The notes: a model not told the origin generated them from the letters alone. Positions 52,580-62,291 are shown, counted from the stretch's first letter. The stretch: 64,000 bases of DNA from Flavipsychrobacter stenotrophus (GCF_002954265.1 NZ_PPSL01000002.1:620001-684000), one strand, 5' to 3'. Numbers and translations: made by a program.

Positions 52580-53134
52580 ATGTTGCGCTTTACATTACTA
52601 CCCGCTCTGCTCTGTTTGTTCACTATGATCTCGCACGGACAAACAACGTTTCCGACTCCTGCTGACAGCAAGGAAAGGCTATTTTATCTGCAGAGAGATC
52701 CTAACACCAACACCATAGTATACGACATCAATTACATGGCCGATGGCAGTATTAATACTGTTGACCCGGTACACGTGTATTGGATAAAATACATGAAGGG
52801 CGGACAAAAGGAAGAGTTGCTGGAAATAGAGAAGAAGTTTGCATACGGTGCCAAGACTGAAATTGTAGATGCTGCCGAAAAGACATTTAAGCTAAACCTT
52901 GTCGCGTATAAAAGCATAGATATTATGCTGAAACCCGCGCCGGCAAAATCACCGAAAAAATACAATGCTTTTGTTTCCGTAAACGGCAAGACAATAGCGC
53001 TGAATAAAGTATACCTGAAGATAAATGGCGGTTCGCCTATGAACCCCAATATTGAGTATATAGAGTTTACCGGTAAAGACCATAAAACGGGCAAACCAGT
53101 TGTGGAAAAGATAAAGCCCGAAAAACCATCTTAG
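52580..53134 (+). CDS. secreted DUF4833 protein
   Basis: 184 residues with a signal peptide (to MISHGQ). It shows the DUF4833 pattern: ERLFYLQRDPNTNTIVYDIN, DPVHVYWIKYMKGGQKEEL, and the last strands NPNIEYIEFTGKDHKTGKPV. The family is periplasmic in Bacteroidota; role unknown. Convergent with the HscA-like gene. Confidence 0.86.
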   Translation: MLRFTLLPALLCLFTMISHGQTTFPTPADSKERLFYLQRDPNTNTIVYDINYMADGSINTVDPVHVYWIKYMKGGQKEELLEIEKKFAYGAKTEIVDAAEKTFKLNLVAYKSIDIMLKPAPAKSPKKYNAFVSVNGKTIALNKVYLKINGGSPMNPNIEYIEFTGKDHKTGKPVVEKIKPEKPS

Positions 53135-53140
53135 TATAAT

Positions 53141-53174
53141 GAAATAAGGGAGGCAATATTGCTTCCCTTATTTC
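53141..53174. terminator. bidirectional terminator
   Basis: A 16-bp stem with one mismatch (GAAATAAGGGAGGCAA / TTGCTTCCCTTATTTC) and a 2-nt loop between convergent genes ending at 53134 and 53195. Confidence 0.78.
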
Positions 53175-53194
53175 ATTTATGGTCTGATCGTAAA

Positions 53195-55066
53195 TTACAA
53201 TATTTTCTTACCTCTCATTGCATCTTTCAATGCCGCATCCATTACACGTTCTGCATATGGGCGGGAGACTTCATTGAGTGCTTCGGTCTCGTGTTGTACC
53301 TTGTCTTTATCTTTTGCATCAATGGCATAACGCAGGTTTTGCATACCGGCGAGGGTTTTATTCACCTCTTCCTCAGTCAGGATGTCACGATGCTTGGATA
53401 TAAACTTTTCAGTGGTGTCCAGCATCTGTATCGCTTCGGTTGTGGCCTCAGTGAGGGCGCGGAGTTTTATGTCGTCTTTGGCATTTGTAAGCGAGTCTAT
53501 AAGCATCTGCTCTACGGCTTCATCTGTAAGGCCATATTTGGGCTGCACATCTATGCTGGTAGCTACGCCGCTACGTAGTTCAGTTGCACTCACTTTCAGA
53601 ATGCCGTCGGCATCCAGAAGGAATGTCACTTCTACTTTAGGCAGACCTGCAGGCATGGCGGGGATACCTGACAAATTGAATTCAGCCAGTTTGCGGTTGT
53701 CCTGTACCATATCGCGTTCTCCCTGGAATACAGAGATGCGCATACCACTTTGTCCGTCTTTTTGAGTGGTATATTGACGGCCTGCCTTTGTTGGTATCTT
53801 AGAGTTGCGGGGAACAAGCACATCCATCAGGCCGCCCATGGTTTCGATACCCAGTGATAGCGGAGTAACATCGAGCAGCAACATTTCTGTGTTGTTACCT
53901 GCAAGAATATCTGCCTGCACTGCTGCGCCAAGGGCTACTACTTCATCAGGATTGAGTTTGTCATGTACGTCTCGGCCAAAGAAGTTCTTTACGCTTTCCT
54001 TTACCAATGGTACACGGGTGCTGCCACCTACCATCACTACTGCATCTATCTGATCTACAGTCAATCCTGCATCGCGGAGTGCATTGGCGCAAGATGTAAT
54101 GGTGCGATCGATAAGCGGTTGTATGAGTTCGTTGAACTCTTCACGGGTTATACGAACAGCTTTGCCATCTATTGTTCCTTCAAAAACTTCATTGTTAGTG
54201 AGGTGCTTTTTAGCTTCTTCGGCGGTTACCCTCATTTGCTGCGCCAGGCTCTTGTCTATATGACTGCCGAAACCAAGTGAAGTACCGTCTACACCGGCAT
54301 CTTCCTGCCAGTAGCGCACCAGCAGGTTATCCATATCATCGCCACCGAGGTAAGTATCCCCATTAGTTGCCAGCACTTCAAAAATGCCAGCGCTGATGGT
54401 GAGGATGGATATATCGAAAGTGCCACCGCCAAGATCGTAAACAGCTATTGTTTTGTCTTCGCCGGCTTTAGCACCAAGGCCGTATGCCAGGCTGGCCGCG
54501 GTAGGTTCGTTGATAATGCGCAATACATCTAGTCCCGCCAGACGGCCCGCATCGCGAGTAGCCTGCCTTTGGGCATCATTAAAATATGCAGGAACAGTGA
54601 TCACTGCTTTGGATACAGTTGTCTTAAGAATGTGTTCAGCACGTTTCTTTAATTCCTTCAGTATATAAGAAGACAGTTCGATAGGAGAATAGAACTTATC
54701 ACCTACCTGCACTTTTACCAGTGCATCGGTACCATCGTCTATTACATTGTAAGCAAAGAAACCGGCATCGTGGCTTACATCTTTGTAAGATTTGCCCATG
54801 AGCCTTTTAGCACTATATATGGTACGTTCAGGTTCTTTTACCAACAGATCTTTAGCCGGATTGCCGACGGTTACATTACCATATTCATCGAAATGCACAA
54901 TTGACGGCACCAAAGTGAGTCCGTCGATCTCGCGGAGTGCGATAGGCTCGTGGGTGTCACTTTTTACTATGGCTATGAGGCTGTTGGTGGTACCCAGGTC
55001 TATTCCTACTATTATTTCTTCCTGCAACAGGGAGCCTGTTGCTATATTGATGGCTACTTTGCCCAT
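53195..55066 (-). CDS. hscA: HscA-like Hsp70 chaperone for Fe-S assembly
   Basis: A 623-residue Hsp70. The ATPase domain shows [34 protein letters not shown] (in parts), [29 protein letters not shown] and [13 protein letters not shown]. The substrate domain follows ([16 protein letters not shown]). The length, the N-terminal run before GIDLGTT ([17 protein letters not shown]) and the short end without a GGMP/EEVD tail fit HscA better than DnaK. HscA passes Fe-S clusters from IscU with HscB, but no isc genes are adjacent. A DnaK paralog of other role is the alternative. Confidence 0.82.
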   Translation of the reverse strand: MGKVAINIATGSLLQEEIIVGIDLGTTNSLIAIVKSDTHEPIALREIDGLTLVPSIVHFDEYGNVTVGNPAKDLLVKEPERTIYSAKRLMGKSYKDVSHDAGFFAYNVIDDGTDALVKVQVGDKFYSPIELSSYILKELKKRAEHILKTTVSKAVITVPAYFNDAQRQATRDAGRLAGLDVLRIINEPTAASLAYGLGAKAGEDKTIAVYDLGGGTFDISILTISAGIFEVLATNGDTYLGGDDMDNLLVRYWQEDAGVDGTSLGFGSHIDKSLAQQMRVTAEEAKKHLTNNEVFEGTIDGKAVRITREEFNELIQPLIDRTITSCANALRDAGLTVDQIDAVVMVGGSTRVPLVKESVKNFFGRDVHDKLNPDEVVALGAAVQADILAGNNTEMLLLDVTPLSLGIETMGGLMDVLVPRNSKIPTKAGRQYTTQKDGQSGMRISVFQGERDMVQDNRKLAEFNLSGIPAMPAGLPKVEVTFLLDADGILKVSATELRSGVATSIDVQPKYGLTDEAVEQMLIDSLTNAKDDIKLRALTEATTEAIQMLDTTEKFISKHRDILTEEEVNKTLAGMQNLRYAIDAKDKDKVQHETEALNEVSRPYAERVMDAALKDAMRGKKIL

Positions 55067-55190
55067 GTTTTCAATTTAGAGGTGCAAAGGTAGATAATTT
55101 TAAGAGGGCAATTTTTGAATGGTTCAATGGTACGATAGGGGGAATCTATGAAGGAGTAGAAAGTCTAAAGTACAAGGTAGAATGCTGATA

Positions 55191-55997
55191 TTACCGCTTC
55201 TTTGCAGGATTATCATCTGGTAGCTTCATCAACATATTATAGAAGAGGGTATTTTTCACTGATTTTGCGTACTCGGTTCCTCCGCCAAAATCGCCCCAAT
55301 ACATTCTATTTCCTAAAAAGACAATATAATTGTTTCTGAATAAGGTTGAAACGGGATGCGGGTCATGGTAATTGACCTTCATTGCCGCAGTGAATTGTTT
55401 TTTCAAATCAGATGCACTATTATCCTTTGATAAATACTGTAAAAGCTCTTCAACACGTTTGGGGCCTATTTCTAACAAAGAGATTCTCAACAGTACTTTT
55501 TCGGCATTTAAAGTGTCATTCATAAGCAAGTACAGGTTTTTAATTTTCACCAGCCTTCTGGCCGCTTCATCTTCCGCGTCATTGCCACAATCTGTGTTGT
55601 ATCTGCAACCCGTATCTGCAAGGGTTATATAGTATAGCGCACTGTCATACTGTTTCAAACCCTTATAGCACTCATACACATCCATCACAGCTCCATACCT
55701 CATATGCCTCACAGCACTCAATGTGTCCGCGAACTGAACCTTTAAGATCGAAAGTGCTTCGTTGTATTGTTTATTCAGCAAATAGCCTGTGGCGGCGGCA
55801 TAATAAACACCTTTATATTTATCGTATTGGGGGTAATGTGCAGATAAATATTTGTAATCTGCCTGAACCTTTGCATAATCTCCGGTTAACACGGCTGCCT
55901 TCCCTTCCTCATAATAATCATCGGGCATTTTCTGGCCCATGCTCATGAAGGGCAGAACCAGTAGCAGCAACAAATATAATACGCTCTTTATACTCAT
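55191..55997 (-). CDS. secreted TPR-like protein
   Basis: 268 residues with a signal peptide (LLLLLVLPFMSMGQ). Helical pairs follow (YYEEGKAAVLTGDYAKVQAD, AATGYLLNKQYNEALSILKVQ, YECYKGLKQYDSALYYITLAD), as in TPR proteins, and the end is a conserved-looking segment (NNYIVFLGNRMYWGDFGGG). It overlaps the upstream gene by 4 bp (ATGA), forming an operon. Function unknown. Confidence 0.78.
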   Translation of the reverse strand: MSIKSVLYLLLLLVLPFMSMGQKMPDDYYEEGKAAVLTGDYAKVQADYKYLSAHYPQYDKYKGVYYAAATGYLLNKQYNEALSILKVQFADTLSAVRHMRYGAVMDVYECYKGLKQYDSALYYITLADTGCRYNTDCGNDAEDEAARRLVKIKNLYLLMNDTLNAEKVLLRISLLEIGPKRVEELLQYLSKDNSASDLKKQFTAAMKVNYHDPHPVSTLFRNNYIVFLGNRMYWGDFGGGTEYAKSVKNTLFYNMLMKLPDDNPAKKR

Positions 55998-57319
55998 AAT
56001 TTAGCATTGTAGTGGCATACCTTGCCATTTTTTATACCATAAAATATTAATTGCTGCTTGTCTATGTAGTACTCATTAGAAACGGCACTGCTAATATCTC
56101 CAAGTTCATCTTTTGTAAGTGTGGCGATTATTTTGTTGTTGTACAAAATCACATACTTGTTGTCGGTCATTTTTTGGATAAAGAAAAAATTTCTACCGTC
56201 TCCACCAGACTTGATGATCTGCGGATCTATTTCTTTTTCGTTCGTATAGGCTTTTTCTCCAGTTACAGGGTCCTCGATTGTACCATACACTAAATTACCT
56301 ACCGCAATGGTACTGCCGATCGGTTTTGAAAACTCCCCATTATAGATAACATACATGTTGGTATCAGTAGCTAACCCATACAGATTTTTGGGTGTCTCAT
56401 CTGATCTTTTAACCAAGTTGTAGCCTGCTACATAAAATATTCCCGGTTTTCCCCTGGCGCATTTATATAGTAATTCTTCATCATGATACAGATATTCCGA
56501 ATCATCGGTAGTGAATGAATGAACAGTGCTTCCTTCTGCGGTCATAGAAAATATATGCGGCCTTACTCCATATTTTGTGATAGGTTCCGGAAGTTCCTTT
56601 CCATTTATATTGCGGTAAATACAATAATTTCTCTGTCCACAAAAGTAAATTTGCCCTTTGTCGTTTACACCCAGTGCATATATCTTGTTGTATTTTGTGT
56701 ATTTAGTTTGGCCATCTATGTTTATAAGGAATGGCGCATCAATTTCAACTGTATTGTGGTAGTTACGCATTGTCAGGTCACGATCACTATAGCGGTTTCG
56801 GAATCCGTAAACTTCATTTGATTTTGATTTAAAGGTGTTCTTTTTATAAGCGGAGTCGTCTTTGTAACTGCATACAATATGGCCGCGAGTACTTAATTTG
56901 CTATCGCCGTCATGTGTGCGATGTACCCCGCCATTTATAATCATATAAGCTCCGGCGCTGTCTTCTATGGTATATGCATAATTGCCTGAATTTTGTATAT
57001 TTCCGTAAGGACCCTCCGCGCTCTTATTTTTATAAAAAGGCCCGATAGTAGTATCCGAGGTTACTAAATACTGTCTGTCCATTTCCTCCTTAACATAAGC
57101 GTACTTTCCGCCATTATTTACCGACATTGCCCTAAAGGGCTTTTCCGAAATATTGATTGGTTTGTTGTTAAGATATAATGTATATTTTGTTCTGGCGGGA
57201 ATATAATAAAGGAGATTACCATTGGCACTAAATGTGCACCAATCGGCATACGGAAAAGGCCTGGTGTCAGCAGAGTCGATAACGGCCATTTGCATGTTAT
57301 TGATATACAGTTTCATCAC
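55994..57319 (-). CDS. beta-propeller-like protein, 3' part of an interrupted gene
   Basis: 441 residues from the first ATG; it lacks a signal peptide. WD/DPP-like repeats run through it (FSANGNLLYYIPARTKYTLYL (in parts), FYKNKSAEGPYGNIQNSGNYAY, IYFCGQRNYCIYRNINGKEL, GNLVYGTIEDPVTGEK), so a propeller is likely. Coding-like sequence continues upstream in the same frame (YIFGPYEPIFKIRYSASST) to a TAA at 57416-57418. Beyond that TAA the same frame holds the 110-residue signal-bearing gene, so the pair looks like one 584-residue gene split by a stop codon. Confidence 0.72.
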   Translation of the reverse strand: MMKLYINNMQMAVIDSADTRPFPYADWCTFSANGNLLYYIPARTKYTLYLNNKPINISEKPFRAMSVNNGGKYAYVKEEMDRQYLVTSDTTIGPFYKNKSAEGPYGNIQNSGNYAYTIEDSAGAYMIINGGVHRTHDGDSKLSTRGHIVCSYKDDSAYKKNTFKSKSNEVYGFRNRYSDRDLTMRNYHNTVEIDAPFLINIDGQTKYTKYNKIYALGVNDKGQIYFCGQRNYCIYRNINGKELPEPITKYGVRPHIFSMTAEGSTVHSFTTDDSEYLYHDEELLYKCARGKPGIFYVAGYNLVKRSDETPKNLYGLATDTNMYVIYNGEFSKPIGSTIAVGNLVYGTIEDPVTGEKAYTNEKEIDPQIIKSGGDGRNFFFIQKMTDNKYVILYNNKIIATLTKDELGDISSAVSNEYYIDKQQLIFYGIKNGKVCHYNAKL

Positions 57320-57415
57320 ATTGTTATCCTCTGTAGTAACAGCAATGTGAGTAGACGAAGCGGAGTAGCGAATTTTGAATATCGGTTCGTAAGGGCCGAA
57401 TATATAGTTGCTTTT

Positions 57416-57748
57416 TTAAAATTTGCAATGGTATTTTTTGTTGCGGGTGTCTCCAAATATCTGTAATTGATCTTGCTCCTCGTAGTAGTTAAAGGTATCA
57501 GATAAGACATATTGCCCTTTTTCGGAAGCATACACCCGTTTTAATTCATACACCATCCCCCTGTCTTCTATCATATATTTATAGAACATAGAATAGTTGC
57601 CCGCTGAATCTGAATTGAAGCTGATCAGGTTTTTCAGGAATAGACTATCATTGTTACCGGGGAATAGCGGAGTGGTCTCTAACTGACCAGATGCAGAAAG
57701 AAAGTAAGTGAGTAACCATATAGTAAGCAGCATCCTCTTCATAGACAT
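57416..57748 (-). CDS. secreted protein, 5' part of an interrupted gene
   Basis: 110 residues with a signal peptide (MKRMLLTIWLLTYFLSASGQ) and YSMFYKYMIEDRGMVYELKRV, YVLSDTFNYYEEQDQLQIFG. It ends at TAA in an AT-rich stretch, yet the same frame stays open for 474 codons after it. The likely original product is a 584-residue secreted propeller protein. If the two parts are separate genes, this one would be a small secreted protein of unknown function. Confidence 0.65.
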   Translation of the reverse strand: MSMKRMLLTIWLLTYFLSASGQLETTPLFPGNNDSLFLKNLISFNSDSAGNYSMFYKYMIEDRGMVYELKRVYASEKGQYVLSDTFNYYEEQDQLQIFGDTRNKKYHCKF

Positions 57749-57824
57749 ATAGGTAATACCCGTATGAAGGTAATGATAATATACAGAATTAGTTGAACCC
57801 GTATTGCCTGTATTAGTTAGCTTA

Positions 57825-58241
57825 TCACTTAAATATCAGCAACAAAGTGCCGCCAATGATGAGCACTACACCGCCAACTTCCTGCCAGGATAGTTTTTCA
57901 TGAAGGAAAATAACTGATATAATAATTGCCAGTGCTACGCTCAGCTTGTCGATAGGTGCTACCCTTGATACATCACCTAGCTGCAATGCACGAAAATAAA
58001 ACAGCCACGATAGACCTGTTGCCGCACCGGATAGTATAAGGAACAGCCAGTTGGTGCGGGTGAGGGTGCTGAGTTGGGTAACAGAGCCTTTGGCCAGCAC
58101 AATGCCCCAAGCCAACATTAAAATGATAACGGTGCGAATGGCTGTTGCCAGATCAGAATCTACGCCCTTAATGCCCACCTTAGCAAAAACAGCTACAAGT
58201 GCAGCAAAGACGGCCGATAGTAATGCATATATCCACCACAT
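57825..58241 (-). CDS. EamA/DMT-type membrane protein, half-size
   Basis: 138 residues with about five helices: MWWIYALLSAVFAALVAVFAKVG, ATAIRTVIILMLAWGIVLAK, WLFLILSGAATGLSWLFYF, KLSVALAIIISVIFL and VGGVVLIIGGTLLLIF. The motif LHEKLSWQEVGGVVLI is typical of EamA. One EamA unit is present instead of the usual two, so it would work as a dimer, as proposed for short DMT transporters. Substrate unknown. Confidence 0.88.
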   Translation of the reverse strand: MWWIYALLSAVFAALVAVFAKVGIKGVDSDLATAIRTVIILMLAWGIVLAKGSVTQLSTLTRTNWLFLILSGAATGLSWLFYFRALQLGDVSRVAPIDKLSVALAIIISVIFLHEKLSWQEVGGVVLIIGGTLLLIFK

Positions 58242-58379
58242 ATAAAATATTTTTAAAGTAAATATCCTGAAAAGTGCAATAATCCTCGCTTTCTACTTAG
58301 GTATAGATAAGATAATCACCGAAATTACGGTTTTCAGAAATTGATGAATACATTTGTAGATTAACAGCGTGTAATATAT

Positions 58380-59540
58380 ATGTTTACATATTTAGGTAAT
58401 AAGTTCAGGCGGATAACCAGCAACGGGGTCTACATGGCCGAAATTGATGGGATGAGGTTTCTTTCTCTAACGCTTGTCACTCTTTTTCATATCCATGGTT
58501 ATTTCATGGAGAAAACTAAAATAGTTTTTGCCGACAATCCGGACAACTACTACTGGTTCAATAGATTTATGGCTGGTGCCGACAGAAGCGTGCCGTTATT
58601 TTTTGCTATCAGCGGGTTTATATTGTGCCTCCCGTTTGCTAACCATTATATAAAGGGTGGAAGGAAAATAGAGTTGAAGAATTATTTTGTGCGAAGGGTC
58701 ACCAGATTGGAGCCGCCATATTTCATAGTAATGACCATTATATTCCTGGCTCAGATAGCTATGCATGTGTACACATTCAAAGCGCTATTTCCAAGCCTTC
58801 TTGCATCGCTTATCTATTCACATAACCTTATCTTTCATGCCACACCACTGGTTACAGTTGTTGCATGGACACTGGAAGTAGAAATACAGTATTACATTAT
58901 TGCACCGTTCATGTTTCGCATATTAAAGCTATCGGCTGTGACCAGACGCCTGCTGATAAGCGGTGCTATTATTGGTTTTATATTGTTACAGAATATCTAT
59001 CCTCCTACATTTCTAAGTATATATGGAAACATTCAGCACTTTCTTATCGGGATGCTGATAGCTGATTTTTATGTATGTGGCATTGCCAAAGATTTTTTTG
59101 CGCAGAAATGGATGGCATTAACAGGCATTGCTGTATTTCTGTTTATGTTCCTGATGCCAATGGGTCATATGGCTGGTTTCGAGAATATTCAGTATAAAAT
59201 TCTGTTGCCGTTTCTTATTGGTCTGTTTTATTACATCATCCTCAATAACGCTATAGTAAAGTCGGTGTTCAGTTTTAAGTTTGTACCTATTATAGGTGGC
59301 ATGTGCTACACTATTTATTTGCTGCACTATACAATTATCTCCATGCTGGGTAGGTTTACAGCTAAGATAAAATTTACGGACTATTTTTTCCCTAATCTCC
59401 TATTTCAGTTTACAGTGCTGATGTTTGCGATACTTGCAATATCATCAGTATTCTACCTGTATATTGAAAGACCATTTATGGATAAGAAGTGGGTGACGAA
59501 GCTAATGGGAAAGAAAGCCACAGAAGGAAAGGCAGAATAA
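58380..59540 (+). CDS. acyltransferase 3 family membrane protein
   Basis: 386 residues with 10 or so helices. The catalytic-type His is in VTLFHIHGYF and the family motif is DRSVPLFFAISGFILCLPF, followed by FVRRVTRLEPPYFIVM and EVEIQYYIIAPFMFRI. OafA/YrhL-like enzymes transfer acetyl or other acyl groups to sugars of LPS or exopolysaccharide. A second start at residue 19 (MAEIDGMRF) is possible. It is followed by sugar-modifying genes on the same strand. Confidence 0.92.
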   Translation: MFTYLGNKFRRITSNGVYMAEIDGMRFLSLTLVTLFHIHGYFMEKTKIVFADNPDNYYWFNRFMAGADRSVPLFFAISGFILCLPFANHYIKGGRKIELKNYFVRRVTRLEPPYFIVMTIIFLAQIAMHVYTFKALFPSLLASLIYSHNLIFHATPLVTVVAWTLEVEIQYYIIAPFMFRILKLSAVTRRLLISGAIIGFILLQNIYPPTFLSIYGNIQHFLIGMLIADFYVCGIAKDFFAQKWMALTGIAVFLFMFLMPMGHMAGFENIQYKILLPFLIGLFYYIILNNAIVKSVFSFKFVPIIGGMCYTIYLLHYTIISMLGRFTAKIKFTDYFFPNLLFQFTVLMFAILAISSVFYLYIERPFMDKKWVTKLMGKKATEGKAE

Positions 59541-59606
59541 AACATGCGGAACGATCCGGGATCATTCAGTATGCAGGAAACGGTTTCAGGTAAAGCCAAA
59601 TAAGAT

Positions 59607-60212
59607 ATGATCATGTACGGGGCCAGTGGCCATGGCAAAGTAATACTGGAGATACTGGAAAGCAACAACGATACCGACATAAGGGTATGGGATGACGCAG
59701 CTAAACCCGATATGTGGGAATACCCTGTAGAAAAGCCATTGCCGCCGGGATCGGTAATGCCGGGGAAGATGGTAATTAGCATTGGCGTGAATGCCACCAG
59801 AAAGCGAGTAGCTGAGCGATTTGCGAACACAGTAGAATTTGGGACGGCAATACATGCCGATGCATATATATCTAAAAGAGCTACGGTTGATGAAGGAACA
59901 GTAGTGATGGCGGGTGTGAGAATAAACCCCGACACGAGAGTGGGTAAACACTGTATAGTGAACACCTGCGCATCTATAGATCACGACTGTGTGCTGGCAG
60001 ATTTTGTGCATATTTCGCCCAATGCAACACTTAGTGGTGATGTGCATGTGGGTGAAGGCACACATATAGGCAGCGGCGCGTCGGTAATACAGGGTATAAG
60101 AATAGGTAAGTGGTGCACAATAGGTGCCGGGGCAGCGGTAGTGAGGGATATTCCCGACTATTCAACCGCAGTAGGTGTGCCGGCAAAAGTGATAAAAACG
60201 AAACACGTATAA
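59607..60212 (+). CDS. PglD/NeuD-like sugar N/O-acetyltransferase
   Basis: 201 residues. The N-terminal Rossmann-like part starts IMYGASGHGKVILEIL; a left-handed beta-helix follows with hexapeptide repeats (ISKRATVDEGTVVMAGVRIN, SPNATLSGDVHVGEGTHIGS, IGAGAAVVRDIPDYS) and GVPAKVIK at the end. PglD/NeuD enzymes acetylate amino sugars such as UDP-4-amino sugars. The next gene, 15 bp on, encodes a DegT-type aminotransferase, a common partner that makes the acceptor. Confidence 0.9.
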   Translation: MIMYGASGHGKVILEILESNNDTDIRVWDDAAKPDMWEYPVEKPLPPGSVMPGKMVISIGVNATRKRVAERFANTVEFGTAIHADAYISKRATVDEGTVVMAGVRINPDTRVGKHCIVNTCASIDHDCVLADFVHISPNATLSGDVHVGEGTHIGSGASVIQGIRIGKWCTIGAGAAVVRDIPDYSTAVGVPAKVIKTKHV

Positions 60213-60227
60213 AAAATTATAAAAGAA

Positions 60228-61361
60228 ATGAATCCTAAAATATGGTTGTCATCGCCGCACATGGGCGGAAACGAACAAGCCTTTGTAAAGGAAGCTTTTG
60301 ATACTAACTGGGTAGCCCCATTGGGCCCTAATGTGAATGGCTTCGAGCAGGACCTTACTTTATTTCATGGTGGTAAAACGCATGTAGCTGCATTGAGCTC
60401 GGGCACTGCAGGTTTGCACCTGGGCCTGGTATTACTGGGTGTAGTGGCAGGTGATGAAGTGATCTGCCAGAGTATGACTTTCTCAGCATCTGCTAATCCT
60501 ATTGCTTATGTTGGTGCAATACCTGTATTTGTAGATAGTGAAGAAGATACATGGAACATGTCGCCAACACTGCTGGAGGAGGCAATCAAAGACCGCATAG
60601 CGAACGGTAAAAAGCCAAAAGCAATTATACCTGTGCACCTGTATGGTATGCCTGCCAAGATGCATGAGATCATGGCTGTTGCTAACCGTTATGACATTCC
60701 GGTATTGGAAGATGCAGCTGAAGCGCTGGGATCTTCTATTAACGGAAAAATGTGCGGCACTTTTGGAAGGATCGGCATCCTTTCGTTCAACGGCAATAAG
60801 ATCATCACTACATCTGGTGGTGGTGCGCTTATATCTGACGATGAGTCGATAGTGAAAGAAGCACGATTCCTGGCTACTCAGGCACGCGATGAGGCACCAC
60901 ATTACCAGCATTCTAAGATCGGCTACAACTACCGCATCAGCAACCTGTGTGCAGGTGTAGGCCGCGGACAGATGGAAGTGCTGGCTAAGCGTATAGAGCA
61001 GAGAAGAGCAGTTTATCAGCAATATGTAGATAGATACAGTGGTGCAAAGGGAATAAGCTTTGTAGCTGAGCCAGCGGGCTATTTCAGCAACAGGTGGTTA
61101 TCAGCATTAATGATAGATCCTGCAATAGCCGGGTTTACCCGTGAAGATCTGCGACTGGGGTTGGAAAAAGACAATATTGAAAGTCGCCCGTTGTGGAAGC
61201 CAATGCATATGCAGCCAATCTTCAGCAAGTACCCTTATTACGGTACGGGTGTTTCTGAAAGATTGTTTGAAAATGGCCTTTGCCTGCCATCAGGTTCTAA
61301 TCTTACACAGGCAGATATGAACAGGGTGTTTGCAATAATGGACATGTTTATAAAGAAGTAA
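60228..61361 (+). CDS. DegT/DnrJ/EryC1/StrS family aminotransferase
   Basis: A 377-residue PLP enzyme for 4-amino sugar synthesis (PglE/PseC-like). Landmarks are IWLSSPHMGGNEQAFVKEAF, VAALSSGTAGLHLGLVLLGV, PVHLYGMPAKM, VLEDAAEALGS and SFNGNKIITTSGGGALI, whose Lys forms the PLP aldimine. HSKIGYNYRISNLCAGVGRGQ is the typical substrate loop. It pairs with the acetyltransferase upstream. Together they suggest a bacillosamine- or related amino-sugar branch; the dehydratase and glycosyltransferase are not in view. Confidence 0.92.
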   Translation: MNPKIWLSSPHMGGNEQAFVKEAFDTNWVAPLGPNVNGFEQDLTLFHGGKTHVAALSSGTAGLHLGLVLLGVVAGDEVICQSMTFSASANPIAYVGAIPVFVDSEEDTWNMSPTLLEEAIKDRIANGKKPKAIIPVHLYGMPAKMHEIMAVANRYDIPVLEDAAEALGSSINGKMCGTFGRIGILSFNGNKIITTSGGGALISDDESIVKEARFLATQARDEAPHYQHSKIGYNYRISNLCAGVGRGQMEVLAKRIEQRRAVYQQYVDRYSGAKGISFVAEPAGYFSNRWLSALMIDPAIAGFTREDLRLGLEKDNIESRPLWKPMHMQPIFSKYPYYGTGVSERLFENGLCLPSGSNLTQADMNRVFAIMDMFIKK

Positions 61362-61386
61362 TTTTTTCATTGACATAATAATTCTA

Positions 61387-61427
61387 CCGAAGGCGCAAAC
61401 AGATAGTATTTATCTTTGCGCCTTCGG
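61387..61427 (+). terminator. terminator hairpin that contains the dapD -7 box
   Basis: A perfect 13-bp inverted repeat (CCGAAGGCGCAAA / TTTGCGCCTTCGG) with a T-rich tail, 25 bp after the aminotransferase stop. The right part overlaps the promoter box at 61411-61418. Confidence 0.72.
61411..61418 (+). promoter_or_regulatory. -7 promoter box of dapD
   Basis: TATCTTTG matches TAnnTTTG and lies 39 bp before the dapD ATG. It lies inside the terminator hairpin of the gene before. Confidence 0.5.
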
Positions 61428-61457
61428 ACTTTTATAAAATCACACAACGTATATACT

Positions 61458-62276
61458 ATGCACCAGGAATGGCAAAAAAATATAGAAGCGGTATTTGCAA
61501 ACAGAGAACTGCTGAAGGAAGAAGCTTATAAGGATACAATACGTGCCGTAATAGAAGAAGTAGACAAAGGGCGCCTGCGTGTGGCCATGCCAACCAATAA
61601 TGGGTGGGAAGTGCAGGAATGGGTGAAGAAGGCCATCCTGCTTTACTTTGGCATACAGCCCATGCAGACATGGGAGGTAGGGCCGATGGAGTTTTATGAC
61701 AAGATGTTGCTGAAGAAAGACTATGCAGGGTTAGGCGTACGTGCAGTACCTACGGCTGTTGCCCGCTACGGTGCGTTTATCGCCCGTAATGTGGTGCTTA
61801 TGCCCTCTTACGTGAACATAGGTGCCTATGTAGATGAAGGTACTATGGTGGATACGTGGGCAACGGTAGGTTCTTGTGCGCAGATAGGCAAAGGCGTGCA
61901 CCTGAGTGGTGGTGTGGGTATTGGTGGTGTATTGGAGCCTTTGCAGGCTTCGCCGGTGATCATAGAAGATGGTTGTTTTATTGGGTCGCGCTGTATAGTG
62001 GTAGAAGGTGTTATTGTTGAGAAAGAAGCTGTGCTGGGTGCCAATGTAGTATTGACACAATCGACCAAGATAATAGATGTGAGCGGACCTGAGCCGATAG
62101 AATATAAGGGCCGTGTACCTGCACGCAGCGTAGTAATACCGGGCAGCTATACCAAGAAATTCCCCGCAGGAGATTACCAGGTAAGTTGTGCGCTGATCAT
62201 TGGTACGCGTAAGGCATCTACCGACCTGAAGACAAGTCTGAATGATGCGCTGAGAGAGTTTAATGTTGCCGTATAA
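61458..62276 (+). CDS. dapD: tetrahydrodipicolinate N-succinyltransferase
   Basis: 272 residues. The enzyme succinylates tetrahydrodipicolinate in the lysine/meso-diaminopimelate pathway. The ATG at 61458 (MHQEWQKNIEAVFANREL) is chosen because it matches the family start. The helical start is followed by a beta-helix with hexapeptide repeats (PSYVNIGAYVDEGTMVDTWA, VGSCAQIGKGVHLSGGVGIG, IEDGCFIGSRCIVVEGVIVE) and AVLGANVVLTQSTKI. A promoter box and hairpin precede it. Confidence 0.94.
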   Translation: MHQEWQKNIEAVFANRELLKEEAYKDTIRAVIEEVDKGRLRVAMPTNNGWEVQEWVKKAILLYFGIQPMQTWEVGPMEFYDKMLLKKDYAGLGVRAVPTAVARYGAFIARNVVLMPSYVNIGAYVDEGTMVDTWATVGSCAQIGKGVHLSGGVGIGGVLEPLQASPVIIEDGCFIGSRCIVVEGVIVEKEAVLGANVVLTQSTKIIDVSGPEPIEYKGRVPARSVVIPGSYTKKFPAGDYQVSCALIIGTRKASTDLKTSLNDALREFNVAV

Positions 62277-62280
62277 TTGA

Positions 62281-62285
62281 GGAGG
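62281..62285 (+). promoter_or_regulatory. Shine-Dalgarno site that decides the mscS start
   Basis: GGAGG lies 6 nt before the ATG at 62292. It is one of the few strong sites in the window and excludes the upstream TTG at 62277 as start. Confidence 0.7.
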
Positions 62286-62291
62286 AACGAT

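Noticed and set aside
57316-57531. A 71-codon open frame spanning the junction of the split propeller gene
   Set aside because: It is in another frame and does not join the two conserved parts, so it does not explain the interruption as a simple frameshift.
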